Shown here piece after piece: positions 15,525 to 23,982 of a DNA stretch of 64,000 nt. How positions within the stretch are numbered: position 1 is the first letter of the stretch; each line of letters begins with the position of its first letter. A model generated the notes under the pieces. That model worked only from the letters and a program-made list of their open reading frames with translations. It was not told where the DNA came from and searched no databases. The DNA comes from Chloroflexota bacterium (GTDB lineage: Bacteria > Chloroflexota > Anaerolineae > JAAEKA01). Position numbers and translations under genes: made by a program. The stretch is from positions 1 through 64,000 of the forward strand of contig JAYELL010000057.1 of NCBI GenBank assembly GCA_034717495.1. The letters are read 5' to 3'.

Positions 15525-17828
15525 TTACGTGACCAGCATTCGCGCATCCACAGCCAGGGCACCCTGACCCCTGGCATAAACGATCAGGGGATTGATGTCG
15601 ATCTCCTGGATATCGGGGAAGTCCAGGGCCAGTTGTGCCACCTTTTCGATGACCTCAGCCACTGCTTCGATATCCCCCGGTGGCTTGCCCCGCAGGCCCT
15701 GGAGCAGCTTGCCGGCCTGGGTTTCCCCGATCATCCGCAAGGTCTCCGCTCTCTCAAAGGGTGCAATGCGAAAAGCGACATCTTGGAATAACTCCACATA
15801 GATGCCACCCAGTCCAAACATGATCAGCGGACCAAACTGAGGGTCGCGGCGCATGCCTACAATCACCTCGTGGCCCGCCGCCGCCATCTGGGCGATCAGC
15901 AGGCCCTCAACCCGGGCATCGGGCATGCGCCGGGGGATCTGGGCCATCATCTCTTCGAAGGCCAGCTCCACTGCTGCCCGGTCAGAGAGTCCCAACACGA
16001 CCCCGTCAACCTCTGACTTATGCAGAATGTCGGGGGAAACGATCTTGAGCGCTACCGGGAAACCCACATTTTCTGCCAGCTCTGCCGCCTCAAATCCGGA
16101 ATGTGCCATGGCAGCCCTCGGTTGGGGCACATCGTAGGCCTCCAGGATCAAGCGTGCAGCGTACTCCCCAAGCCAGCTGTGGCTATCAGCTCTGGCTCGT
16201 TCTATCAGCGTTGTCACCTGGTCGGATGTGCTATCCCTGGGCGCTTTCCCGGTCTTCCGTAGTTTCTTTGCTATCGTTTCATCTCCCCGAGGATCCCCTG
16301 CCTCGTTCTTTCGCGCAATGGCTGATTCTCTCCACAGCGCTTCGCTCTCCGCCCTGCGGCCTACGGGGTGGTTCCCAAGGACTTCGTGACATTCTGACAT
16401 TCTGACATTCTGACATCCTTCTCTCTGTATCTTCGCATATTGCCACATCTTGCCCAATGCCCGGACGGCCGGTTCCGGAAATTGAAAGGGCGCGATCTGA
16501 TACTCGTGGAGCCGGGCCATGGCTTCGCGTACCGCCAGGTCACCCATGAAGCAGGCCACCACTGGCTTGTCACTGTCTCGAGTTGCCCGGCCAATAGCAT
16601 CTGCGACGGCGGCCGGATTGATCAACGCCTGGGGAACCAGAATGGCCAGCACCGAGTCCATGTTGGGATCGGCCACCAGGGCCCGGATTGCCATTTCAAA
16701 ATCGGGCGGGGTGGCGCCACCCAACATGTCGATGGGGTTAGCCAGTTGTGCATCGGAATGGGTGTGCCTGCTCAGCTTATCCAGCGTGTCAGGGCAGGGT
16801 GCAGGCATGACCAGACCATTGCGTTCCAGCTCATCGGCGGCCAGACTGGCGGGTCCACCCGCGTTGGTGACGATGGCAACACGATTGCCCCTGGGTAGTG
16901 GACCATAAACCAGAGCCACGGCGCTGTTGAATAACTCTTCCACGGTGTCGACCTGCAGCACCCCGCTCTGCTTGAAGGCTGCATCATAGGCGGCTGATTC
17001 CCCCGCCAGGCTACCGGTATGGGAAGAGACAGCCCGGGTGCCAGCTTCCGTGGTACCCGCCTTGATCACCAGAATTGGCTTTCGGGGCGTGACCTGGCTG
17101 GCGACATCTATGAAACGACGCCCGTTTCTGATCGACTCAAGATAGGCGACGATAACCCGGGTGTTGGGATCATCGGCCAGCGCTGCGATCAGGTCACTCT
17201 CGCTGAGATCGGCTTCGTTGCCCAGGGTGGCAAAACGGCTGAAACCGACCCCCTTGCCATCGGTCCATTCCAGGATTCCACCGCAGATAGCTCCTGACTG
17301 GCTGACAAAGGCGATGTGCCCGGGCTTGGGCATGGCACGAATGAAGGTTGTATTGAGTCCTGTGTAGGCATCCATAGTGCCCACGCAGTTGGGACCGATC
17401 ATACGCATATTGTGGGTCTGGGCGATTCGCACCATTTCCTCCTCCAACGCCTGGCCCTGGAGCCCCACCTCCTTGAATCCTCCCGACAGAACGATAGCTG
17501 ACCTGATACCTCGTCGGCCACACTGTTCCAGCGCCGCCGGGCACAAGGTGGCGGGAAGGATGATCACCGCCAGTTCGACCGGGTCGGGCACGCTATCCAC
17601 GTTCGGGTAACATGGCAGGTCGAGGATATGCTCTCTTCCCGGGTTCACCGGATAGATCGCGCCACGGAAACCATAGCTTTTCAGGTTGCGCAGAACGCCA
17701 AAGCCCAGCTTCTGTGGATTGGAGGATGCGCCGATCACAGCGACGCCCGAGGGATCGAAGAAGGCGCGCAGGGAAGAGGATTGGAGATTGTGTGATTGCG
17801 AGATTGCGTGGTTGCGTTCAGTTGTCAT
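15525..17828 (-). CDS. ADP-forming acetyl/acyl-CoA synthetase, fused alpha and beta subunits
   Basis: 767 residues from ATG 17828 (AAGAGG seven bases upstream). The N-terminal CoA-binding domain starts at LRAFFDPSGVAVIGASSNPQ. The CoA-ligase domains include MRMIGPNCVG and the phosphohistidine-type loop SSHTGSLAGE. After a long linker comes the ATP-grasp beta domain (GEYAARLILEAYDVPQP, GFPVALKIVSPDILHKSEV, GGIYVELFQDVAFRIAPF). The enzyme converts acetyl- or acyl-CoA plus ADP and Pi to the acid plus ATP, conserving energy in fermentation. The upstream ATG at 17858 has no ribosome binding site. The linker is about 60 residues longer than I would expect, and it and the N-terminus both contain short tandem DNA repeats, suggesting in-frame insertion of non-coding repeat DNA. 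Confidence 0.9.
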   Translation of the reverse strand: MTTERNHAISQSHNLQSSSLRAFFDPSGVAVIGASSNPQKLGFGVLRNLKSYGFRGAIYPVNPGREHILDLPCYPNVDSVPDPVELAVIILPATLCPAALEQCGRRGIRSAIVLSGGFKEVGLQGQALEEEMVRIAQTHNMRMIGPNCVGTMDAYTGLNTTFIRAMPKPGHIAFVSQSGAICGGILEWTDGKGVGFSRFATLGNEADLSESDLIAALADDPNTRVIVAYLESIRNGRRFIDVASQVTPRKPILVIKAGTTEAGTRAVSSHTGSLAGESAAYDAAFKQSGVLQVDTVEELFNSAVALVYGPLPRGNRVAIVTNAGGPASLAADELERNGLVMPAPCPDTLDKLSRHTHSDAQLANPIDMLGGATPPDFEMAIRALVADPNMDSVLAILVPQALINPAAVADAIGRATRDSDKPVVACFMGDLAVREAMARLHEYQIAPFQFPEPAVRALGKMWQYAKIQREGCQNVRMSECHEVLGNHPVGRRAESEALWRESAIARKNEAGDPRGDETIAKKLRKTGKAPRDSTSDQVTTLIERARADSHSWLGEYAARLILEAYDVPQPRAAMAHSGFEAAELAENVGFPVALKIVSPDILHKSEVDGVVLGLSDRAAVELAFEEMMAQIPRRMPDARVEGLLIAQMAAAGHEVIVGMRRDPQFGPLIMFGLGGIYVELFQDVAFRIAPFERAETLRMIGETQAGKLLQGLRGKPPGDIEAVAEVIEKVAQLALDFPDIQEIDINPLIVYARGQGALAVDARMLVT
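16388..16419. repeat. Four tandem GACATTCT octamers inside the acyl-CoA synthetase gene
   Basis: Three perfect GACATTCT units and a fourth with one change (GACATCCT) lie in the linker between the CoA-ligase and ATP-grasp domains. On the coding strand they read AGAATGTC repeats and translate as part of GCQNVRMSECHEV. Four octamers (32 bases) would not keep phase alone, so the surrounding insertion must compensate. Confidence 0.85.
17779..17816. repeat. Degenerate GATTGYG tandem repeat at the 5' end of the acyl-CoA synthetase gene
   Basis: Units of seven to eight bases (GATTGGA, GATTGTGT, GATTGCGA, GATTGCGT, GGTTGCG) encode the N-terminal HAISQSHNLQSSS segment just before the CoA-binding domain. 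This is a second, unrelated microsatellite-like tract in the same gene. Confidence 0.7.
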
Positions 17829-17971
17829 GGGCAGCCTCTTCTCGGAATGGTGTTTCATGAATCATAACACGGATACGACTGGTCGACCATGATACAGGTC
17901 ATATATGGCTGAGAATGACCAAGAAAACAGGTTTTGGCTCACGGCTGAAGAATCCCTGGCTGTCCAAATAA

Positions 17972-17998
17972 CAGGGCGAGGCTCAATGCCTCGCCCTG
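17972..17998 (-). terminator. Hairpin terminator downstream of the fumarase operon
   Basis: CAGGGCGAGGC and GCCTCGCCCTG form a perfect 11-bp stem with a 5-base loop. On the minus strand, reading out of the fumarase beta gene, it is followed by TTATTTGG, a short T-rich tail. The 199-base gap it occupies contains no gene. Confidence 0.7.
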
Positions 17999-18027
17999 GG
18001 TGCGATCATTAGTCGGTGGTGAGATCT

Positions 18028-18648
18028 TTAAACGGCGACAAGTTCGTTGAATTTCTCTGCGGAGGAAGCCTGTATCTGATCGTGGATGGAAACCCCGTGG
18101 CTGTCCATAGTTACCACAGCCGGAAAGCCCTCGACCCGGATCTGCCAGAAGGCTTCAGGCACGCCAAACTCATCCATCTTGTGAACATCCTGGACCTCTT
18201 TGACCGACTGGGCGATCAGACTGGCTGCCCCGCCGATGGCGTGGAGGTAAACAGCCTTGAATTTCTGGCAGGCAGCCAACGTTCTGGGCCCCATGCCACC
18301 CTTGCCGATCACAGCCTTGACGTTGAAGTGTTCAATGACATGGTCTTCGTACACTTCCTCGCGGATACTGGTCGTCGGGCCGGCAGCCACAAACTGCCAC
18401 GTGCCGTTGTCCTGCCTGACCACCGGGCCGCAGTGATAGATGACGCCGCCGTCCAGTTTATCCTTCAGCAACGCGTACAAACCGGCTTCCGACTCGGGCG
18501 GGTTGCCCTCGGTGTCGATAAACGTTTCGATCATGTACTTATGGGCGGCATCGCGCGCTGTAAAGATGACGCCATTGATGCGAACGACGTCGCCCACATT
18601 CAGGGCGGCAATAGCTTCATCCGAAATTGGTACGTTCAGATCGATCAT
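18028..18648 (-). CDS. Class I fumarate hydratase (or related hydro-lyase), C-terminal/beta subunit
   Basis: 206 residues from ATG 18648, whose first bases overlap the alpha-subunit stop (ATGA). It matches the beta (C-terminal) part of Fe-S class I fumarases and L(+)-tartrate dehydratase: LNVGDVVRINGVIFTARDAAH, YHCGPVVRQ, GPTTSIREE, VIGKGGMGP and DSHGVSIHD. With the alpha subunit it would interconvert fumarate and malate in the TCA cycle. Tartrate dehydratase is the main alternative, as the two are not reliably separated by eye. Malic enzyme a few kilobases upstream supports a C4-acid role. The frame is open upstream to 18732 but inside the alpha gene; the ATGA overlap decides the start. Confidence 0.9.
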   Translation of the reverse strand: MIDLNVPISDEAIAALNVGDVVRINGVIFTARDAAHKYMIETFIDTEGNPPESEAGLYALLKDKLDGGVIYHCGPVVRQDNGTWQFVAAGPTTSIREEVYEDHVIEHFNVKAVIGKGGMGPRTLAACQKFKAVYLHAIGGAASLIAQSVKEVQDVHKMDEFGVPEAFWQIRVEGFPAVVTMDSHGVSIHDQIQASSAEKFNELVAV

Positions 18649-19541
18649 TGGTAGATCACCTCCCAGCCTGGCATAGCTCCCTCCCTTTCCTTGGGGCGCA
18701 CCAGCATACTTCGCCGGCGGTTGGCCCAGCACATGTAGCTTACCGAAACAAAATAACTGGCCGGCAGCCGGTGCATGACATCCATCTGGACATCGAGTAT
18801 CGTCGTCCTTCCGCCGAAGCCCATGGGACCGATGCCCAATTCGTTGGCCTGGTCCTTGATGGTCTGCTCGAGTTCGGCAAGCTCCGGGTTGGGGCTTTGG
18901 TCCCCGATTTCGCGGAATAGCTGGATCTTGCTTCGGGTGTACCCTGTGCCCCTGTCACCGCCAACTGCGATGCCGAGTACCCCGGGGGCACAGCCTTTTC
19001 CCTGGGCCTGCTGAACGGCATCCAACGCGACTCGGCGCACACCTTCCAGGTCTCGTCCTGCCTTCAGCCGGGCATCGGGAATGGCGTACTGGGCTCCCAC
19101 GTTTTCGCAACCGCCGCCCTTGAGCATCAAGTCCACTTTCACGAAGTCATTTTCCCATTCGTGGAAATGCATGGTGGGAAAGTCGATGCCCGTGTTATCG
19201 CCACTGTTTTCGCCGGTGAGGCTGTCTACGGCATTGGGCCGTAGATAGGCCTGGGCAGTCGCGGTGGCACAGGCTGTGCGGATCTGATCGGCCAGCTTTC
19301 GCGTCGACCAGCCCAGGGGATAGTAGACTTCAAAGATGGGTGTGCCAGTATCCTGGCAGATGGGAGTTGACTTCTCGCGGGCCAGCGCCACATTCTGCAG
19401 GATGGTATCCAGTGCACCCTCGGCGGCCGAGCCTGGCTCTTCCTGCTCCCTGGCCTCTGCCAGGGAACTTTCCATATCGGGGGCCAGATCAGTGGCCGTG
19501 CGTCGAATCAATTCAACAAAGGCATCGGTCAAATCTTGCAT
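18645..19541 (-). CDS. Class I fumarate hydratase (or related hydro-lyase), N-terminal/alpha subunit
   Basis: 298 residues from ATG 19541, with GAGGAG eight bases upstream; the TTG two codons earlier sits too close to that site. The Fe-S cluster cysteines are seen in STPICQDTGTP, LKGGGCENVG and the late GKGCAPGVLG region. Other family signatures are GENSGDNTGIDFP, GIAVGGDRGTGY and GIGPMGFGG. The alpha subunit holds the [4Fe-4S] aconitase-like active site. It is the first gene of a two-gene operon. Immediately upstream lies the 91-bp tandem repeat region, and I could not find a convincing promoter within it. Confidence 0.92.
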   Translation of the reverse strand: MQDLTDAFVELIRRTATDLAPDMESSLAEAREQEEPGSAAEGALDTILQNVALAREKSTPICQDTGTPIFEVYYPLGWSTRKLADQIRTACATATAQAYLRPNAVDSLTGENSGDNTGIDFPTMHFHEWENDFVKVDLMLKGGGCENVGAQYAIPDARLKAGRDLEGVRRVALDAVQQAQGKGCAPGVLGIAVGGDRGTGYTRSKIQLFREIGDQSPNPELAELEQTIKDQANELGIGPMGFGGRTTILDVQMDVMHRLPASYFVSVSYMCWANRRRSMLVRPKEREGAMPGWEVIYQ

Positions 19542-19624
19542 ACTCAATTCTCCTCAGGCGCTACAAAAAAGCCAGTTCCCGCCAGAGCTTACAGGGAGCA
19601 AGCGCGAACAAACAGACTTCAGCC

Positions 19625-19880
19625 GGGAATCACCGATGTTGAATTCAGGATGTATATAAATCCGCCTGAAGCCTCGACTCCCTGGCGGGAACATTCAGGA
19701 GTTGAGGCTTTAGCTGGGAATCACCGATGTTGAATTCAGGATGTATATAAATCCGCCTGAAGCCTCGACTCCCTGGCGGGAACATTCAGGAGTTGAGGCT
19801 TTAGCCGGGAATCACCGATGTTGAATTCAGGATGTATATTGACCCACCTGAAGCCTCGACTCCTGCAGCGCTACGCCGGG
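19625..19880. repeat. 91-bp tandem repeat (about 2.7 copies) between the fumarase operon and folD
   Basis: Copies begin at 19625, 19716 and 19807, exactly 91 bases apart and nearly identical; the third is cut short near 19870. Each carries GCCTCGACTCC and GGAGTTGAGGC, an 11-bp inverted repeat with one mismatch around a 16-base loop, followed by TTTAGCYGGGAATCACC. A degenerate half copy (ACTTCAGCCGGGAATCACC) precedes the array. The core GGAGTYGAGGCTTTAGCYGG recurs at 53772-53792. The array holds no gene. Confidence 0.95.
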
Positions 19881-19885
19881 CTGCA

Positions 19886-20761
19886 CTAGATTGTCCGCTC
19901 GAAAGAGTCCAGGGTGTTCTGGAGCAGCATGACGATGGTCATTGGGCCCGCGCCGCCGGGCGAGGGTGAGATGGCACCCGCAACCTCCTTGGCTTCATCG
20001 AAGGCCACATCTCCCGTCAGACGATACCCGCGTTTGCGGGAAGGATCATCTACCCGGTTCGTGCCGACGTCGATCACCACGGCCCCTGGTTTGATCCAGT
20101 CACCGCGTACCATCTCTGGACGGCCCACCGCAGCTACCAATATATCGGCCTCCCGGCAGATGCCTGGCAGATCCTTGCTACGGGAATGGCAGGTGGTTAC
20201 CGTGGCGTTGGCGTGCAACAGTAGGGATGCCATGGGCATCCCTACAATATTGCTCCGGCCCAGCACGACGGCGTTGGCGCCTTCCAGTTGGACACCAGTT
20301 CTTTCCAGTAGAACCATACAACCCTTCGGGGTGCATGGAATGAAGAGGGGTTCACGCCCCTTCATCACCAGCCTGCCGATGTTAATCGGATGAAATCCGT
20401 CGACATCCTTATCCAGGCTAATTGCTGCCAGGATGGACTCTTCATCGAGATGCCCGGGTAAGGGCAATTGCACCAGGATGCCGTTGATCTCCGGGTTGGC
20501 ATTCAGCTCTTTCACCAGCCCTTCCACTTCCTCCTGGGTGGCGTCGGCCGGCAGGGTATGGTTAAAGCTCTCCATGCCCACTGCCTGGCAGCGCTTGCCC
20601 TTCATGCGAACATAGGTCTGAGATGCCGGATCCGCTCCGACCAGTACCGTGACCAGACCTGGCCTTCGGCCCGTTTCAGCGTAGAGTTCCGCCACTCGGC
20701 CTTTTATCTGTTCCTGAATGTCGGCGGCAATAGCCTTGCCGTCAATCACCGTTGCAGTCAT
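19886..20761 (-). CDS. folD: Bifunctional methylenetetrahydrofolate dehydrogenase / methenyltetrahydrofolate cyclohydrolase
   Basis: 291 residues, the normal FolD length, from ATG 20761 with AAGGAGAG five bases upstream. The signatures are YVRMKGKRCQAVGM (catalytic lysine), VQLPLPGH, VVLGRSNIVGMPMASLL (NADP site) and the C-terminal SPSPGGAGPMTIVMLLQNT. It interconverts 5,10-methylene-, methenyl- and 10-formyl-tetrahydrofolate in the cytoplasm, feeding purines, formyl-Met and one-carbon units. It works upstream of the homocysteine methyltransferase/MTHFR encoded at 61.8-63.6 kb. The TrxB-like flavoprotein gene ends 39 bases upstream on the same strand, so the two may be co-transcribed. Confidence 0.97.
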   Translation of the reverse strand: MTATVIDGKAIAADIQEQIKGRVAELYAETGRRPGLVTVLVGADPASQTYVRMKGKRCQAVGMESFNHTLPADATQEEVEGLVKELNANPEINGILVQLPLPGHLDEESILAAISLDKDVDGFHPINIGRLVMKGREPLFIPCTPKGCMVLLERTGVQLEGANAVVLGRSNIVGMPMASLLLHANATVTTCHSRSKDLPGICREADILVAAVGRPEMVRGDWIKPGAVVIDVGTNRVDDPSRKRGYRLTGDVAFDEAKEVAGAISPSPGGAGPMTIVMLLQNTLDSFERTI

Positions 20762-20800
20762 ATGACTCTCCTTGAGTATAATCGTTTTGGTGGATAGAGA

Positions 20801-21751
20801 TCAATCCACTGTAACAGAGTGATCCTGGGGGGTTGGGTGGCGCAACAAATACTCGGATGCTGATAGTACCGCCTTGGCGCCGTCTCCAATAGCGATCAGC
20901 ACCTGTTCGGTGAAGGTGTTTGTAACATCACCCGCCGCAAACACCCCCGGACGACTGGTAACGCCACGGCAGCTGACGATGATTTGTCCCTCGCCGTCAA
21001 GGTCGACCAGATTTTTCACCAACTCCGCGTTAGGAATCAACCCCATTTCGATAAAGAGTCCCCGGACGTCGATGGTTTCCTCGTCACTGTCTGGCGTACG
21101 AATGGTCATCTCCTCCAGGTAGGGAGATCCTCCAACGCTAACCAGGGTTGAACCCTCAAGCACCACAACGTTCTCAAGGGAACGGATCTTGTTCAACCAG
21201 GGTGAGTCTTCATCCAAAGGGTCTGGCGAGACCAGAAAGACCTGGCTGGAGAGGGTAGCCAATTCGGTTACCGCTCGGAAGGCCAGGTCGTCGCTGCCGA
21301 CAACCGCCGTCCTTTTTCCCCAGAACAGCGGCGCGTGACTTAGCGCCGAAAAGCTCACGCCCAGACCCAGTAGGTCGGCTTCTCCCGGGACACCCAGGGT
21401 GCGCGGCTGGGAACCGGTGGCAACGATAAGGGTGCGCGCGAGGAAAGAAGTGCCACTTTCGGTGGAGACCTGAAATATCTCATCGCCATCTTCCGACTGT
21501 TTGGCTGTGACGCTGATGGCCTTATCCATGAGGCGGGCGAAATCCAGGTACTCGACCTGGCTCTGGAATTTGCGAATTACTTCCTCGCCGTTGATAGTTT
21601 CGTAGCCTTCAAGGCCACGGATGTGCATGCGATAGTTCGCCTTGCCCCCCAGGTCTTCGGTGATCAGCAGCGTTTCGAGGCGTTTGTGAATGGCATAGAC
21701 CGTCGCGGTTAATCCGGCCGGGCCTCCGCCAAGAATGATCAAATCATACAT
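20801..21751 (-). CDS. Thioredoxin-reductase-like flavoprotein lacking the CxxC active site
   Basis: 316 residues from ATG 21751 (GGAGGCAACC upstream). The FAD-binding motif MYDLIILGGGPAGLTATVYA, ATGSQPR and the C-terminal GVFAAGDVTNTFTEQVLIAIGDGAKAVLSASEYL are those of TrxB/AhpF-type reductases. The segment that normally carries the redox disulfide (CATCDG or CPHCDG before the NADPH domain) reads LGVSFSALSHAPLFWGKRTAVVG, with no cysteine at all. It therefore cannot be a normal thioredoxin reductase. It may be a ferredoxin/flavodoxin-NADP reductase-like member or an electron-transfer flavoprotein of unknown partner. The NADPH site is also unusual (VVGSDDLAF instead of GGGxxA). Confidence 0.82.
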   Translation of the reverse strand: MYDLIILGGGPAGLTATVYAIHKRLETLLITEDLGGKANYRMHIRGLEGYETINGEEVIRKFQSQVEYLDFARLMDKAISVTAKQSEDGDEIFQVSTESGTSFLARTLIVATGSQPRTLGVPGEADLLGLGVSFSALSHAPLFWGKRTAVVGSDDLAFRAVTELATLSSQVFLVSPDPLDEDSPWLNKIRSLENVVVLEGSTLVSVGGSPYLEEMTIRTPDSDEETIDVRGLFIEMGLIPNAELVKNLVDLDGEGQIIVSCRGVTSRPGVFAAGDVTNTFTEQVLIAIGDGAKAVLSASEYLLRHPTPQDHSVTVD

Positions 21752-21851
21752 GGTTGCCTCCTGCAGGGTCATGTGTCAGTTGCGTGTGGGTTCTCGACGG
21801 CAGGGTACAGTTACCCAGATAGTCAATTTGGCAATCAATTCCTGCCAACAG

Positions 21852-23219
21852 CTAATCCTCCGGCGCTTCCGGAATGAAACCCTCTTTCATCATCCAGTTG
21901 GTCAGATCGCGGGAACGGGCGATGATATCCCGGGCATGACTGTAGAGCTCATCAGCCGAGCGGGTCAGGCGCGCCAGGCCCTGCTCTTGGGCCATCACGC
22001 CCACCGCTACCGCTTCCTTGGGGAAAACATCCCAATCATCCATGGTGGGCAGAATGTGTTCAACATCCACTTCCCCGGCTGCATCTGCCAGGGCATTGGA
22101 TGCAGCAATACACATCTCATCGGTGATCGTGCTGGCTCGTACGTCCAAAGTTCCCCGGAAGATGCCAGGGAACCCGAGGGAGTTGTTGACCTGGTTGGGA
22201 AAGTCGGAGCGACCGGTGGCGAAAACGCGTACCCCCGCTTCTTTTGCCTCCCAGGGCCACATCTCAGGTACCGGGTTGGCGCAAGCGAAAACGATCGAAT
22301 CCTCAGCCATCTGGCTGACCCACTCGGTTTTCAGCGTACCCGGTCCCGGCCGACTGAGGGCAATGCAGACATCGGCATCCCGCAGCGCTTCAGAGATATC
22401 GCCGACTCTGCCTTCGGCGTTGGTTGCGTTACAGAGCCGCCATTTGTCCACGAACTCGGCCTTGCGGTGGGCGATATCCTCGCGCCCGGGGTGCAAGATG
22501 CCCTTGCTGTCGACCACGCGGCAGTTGCCGGGATCGGCGCCGGCCTTAAAGATCAGGCGCATACAGGCCACGTTGCTGGCTCCCGAACCGACAAAGGTGA
22601 TGTTGACATCCTCGATCCTTTTTCCCACAACCATCAATGCGTTGATGAGCCCTGCCAGCGTGACGGTCGCTGTGCCCTGTTGGTCGTCGTGCCACATGGG
22701 TATCTCCGCTTTTTCTCGCAAGGTGTCGAGGATGCGGAAGCATTTGGGCTGGCTGATGTCCTCCAGATTAACACCACCGAAGCTGGGTTGCAGCATCAGC
22801 ACTGTGTCAATGAATCGATCGGGGTCCTTGGTGTCGAGGCAGATGGGCACGGCATCCACACCTCCAAGATACTTGAAGAGCAGCGCCTTGCCCTCCATGA
22901 CCGGCATGGCGGCCTTGGGACCGATATCGCCCAGACCGAGGACCCGGGTGCCATCGCTGACGATTGCGATGGTATTCCATTTGTTGGTGTGTTCGTAGAC
23001 GAGTTCGGGGTCGGCCTGGATGGCCTTACAGGGTGCCGCTACCCCTGGCGTGTACCAGATGGCGAAATCATTGAAATCGCGCACGCGGCAGCGCAGCGCT
23101 ATTTCCGTCTTTCCCCGGTAAAAGGGATGGAGACGCATGGCGTCGGCCGATGGCTTGGTGGCCTTCGCCAGCAACGCCTCGACATCTACAGGTTTTTCCT
23201 CGTTTTTCACAGCTATCAT
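21852..23219 (-). CDS. Malic enzyme (NAD(P)-dependent, decarboxylating)
   Basis: 455 residues from ATG 23219 with GGAGGCAACA upstream. The malic domain shows WYTPGVAAPCKAI, NTIAIVSDGTRVLGLGDIG and PVMEGKALLFKYLGG. The metal and substrate sites follow in DISQPKCFRILDTL and WHDDQQGTATVTLAG. The NAD(P) domain has ITFVGSGASNVACMRL and FACANPVPEMWPWEAKEAG. It is the short bacterial form without the phosphotransacetylase extension. It converts malate to pyruvate and CO2; cofactor preference cannot be read confidently. It fits with fumarase and the ADP-forming synthetase nearby as a C4-to-acetate route. Confidence 0.95.
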   Translation of the reverse strand: MIAVKNEEKPVDVEALLAKATKPSADAMRLHPFYRGKTEIALRCRVRDFNDFAIWYTPGVAAPCKAIQADPELVYEHTNKWNTIAIVSDGTRVLGLGDIGPKAAMPVMEGKALLFKYLGGVDAVPICLDTKDPDRFIDTVLMLQPSFGGVNLEDISQPKCFRILDTLREKAEIPMWHDDQQGTATVTLAGLINALMVVGKRIEDVNITFVGSGASNVACMRLIFKAGADPGNCRVVDSKGILHPGREDIAHRKAEFVDKWRLCNATNAEGRVGDISEALRDADVCIALSRPGPGTLKTEWVSQMAEDSIVFACANPVPEMWPWEAKEAGVRVFATGRSDFPNQVNNSLGFPGIFRGTLDVRASTITDEMCIAASNALADAAGEVDVEHILPTMDDWDVFPKEAVAVGVMAQEQGLARLTRSADELYSHARDIIARSRDLTNWMMKEGFIPEAPED

Positions 23220-23392
23220 TGTTGCCTCCTGTAGTCAGGAAGATGCCTGGCTACAACAGAACCGGGTGGCAGAAGTTTCCCTGGCGGGAAGTGTGAGATA
23301 GCCCGGCGTTGGCATTCCACCTAGGTGCCATAGCCAGCTTCAACTGATATGTTTCCAAATCGAGGTAGATCGCTGATGACCAGAACATTGAA

Positions 23393-23424
23393 AACCTCGG
23401 CTAATGACAGCGACAGCCGAGGTT
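23393..23424 (-). terminator. Hairpin between the membrane-protein fragment and malic enzyme
   Basis: AACCTCGGCT and AGCCGAGGTT form a perfect 10-bp stem with a 12-base loop, followed on the minus strand by TTTTCAATG. The surrounding 23220-23635 region is AT-richer than its neighbours and holds no recognisable gene. Confidence 0.6.
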
Positions 23425-23635
23425 CTTATTCGCCTTGGTCGCCGACCTATCATCGTCAGTTATCTCTAGAATACCACAGGTTTTTGGGGAAAAATATGAT
23501 CTGGCGCGTGTTTTTTCCCCGATTTTCAACGAATTTTCGAGATTCGCAGGCTTTCTTGGGATTGGAAAGAATAGTTTGCACTACGGAATCAACGGCCGGT
23601 CAGGATTCCAGGGCAAAAAAGGCCAGGGGATAGGC

Positions 23636-23773
23636 CTAGGCCAGCCGGCTGTCGACCGATGTCCAATCGCTGTTGCCAATCCAGCCAACGATGGCCTTGA
23701 TAACGGCGATGAAACCGACGATCATCACGATCCAATGCAGGATCGAGTGGAGTGATAGGACCAAGGGATACAT
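23636..23773 (-). pseudogene. N-terminal fragment of a small integral membrane protein
   Basis: ATG 23773 opens 45 codons: MYPLVLSLHSILHWIVMIVG, then one hydrophobic helix, then GWIGNSDWTSVDSRLA and TAG. The LHSxLxW..., GW, WTxxDxRL pattern is what I remember at the start of a small conserved four-helix membrane protein family of about 140 residues in Chloroflexota and Bacteroidota. Here the frame stops exactly where the second helix should follow, and downstream DNA in any frame does not continue it. It is best read as a truncated remnant, although a genuine 45-residue membrane peptide cannot be excluded. Confidence 0.45.
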
Positions 23774-23896
23774 GATTACATCCGAGTGTTTGCTGAATGA
23801 GTTGATTCCCATTCTAGCGTGGAGTTATCTGTTGTCAAGAATCCAGGGTCAAGTGCCGGGCATCTGGGGCTGAGCAAGGACGCAGGCAAAAAGAAA

Positions 23897-23923
23897 GCCC
23901 ATGCGTCAAAAAGACACATGGGC
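23897..23923 (-). terminator. Intrinsic terminator of the cold-shock gene
   Basis: GCCCATG pairs with CATGGGC, extended by GTC/GAC inside, and is followed on the minus strand by CTTTCTTTTTG. It lies 60 bases after the cold-shock stop codon. Confidence 0.85.
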
Positions 23924-23982
23924 AATTGCATGCTTTGCGACCGATCATTGATCGGTCGCGGCACGGCATAGTTGGCTGGTTG

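Noticed and set aside
19625-19880. Possible CRISPR array
   Set aside because: The 91-bp units are contiguous copies without variable spacers, and no cas gene is present.
21735-23234. 499-codon open frame on the plus strand
   Set aside because: It lies antisense to malic enzyme, which has complete family motifs. The translation has no recognisable domain and follows high-GC shadow composition.
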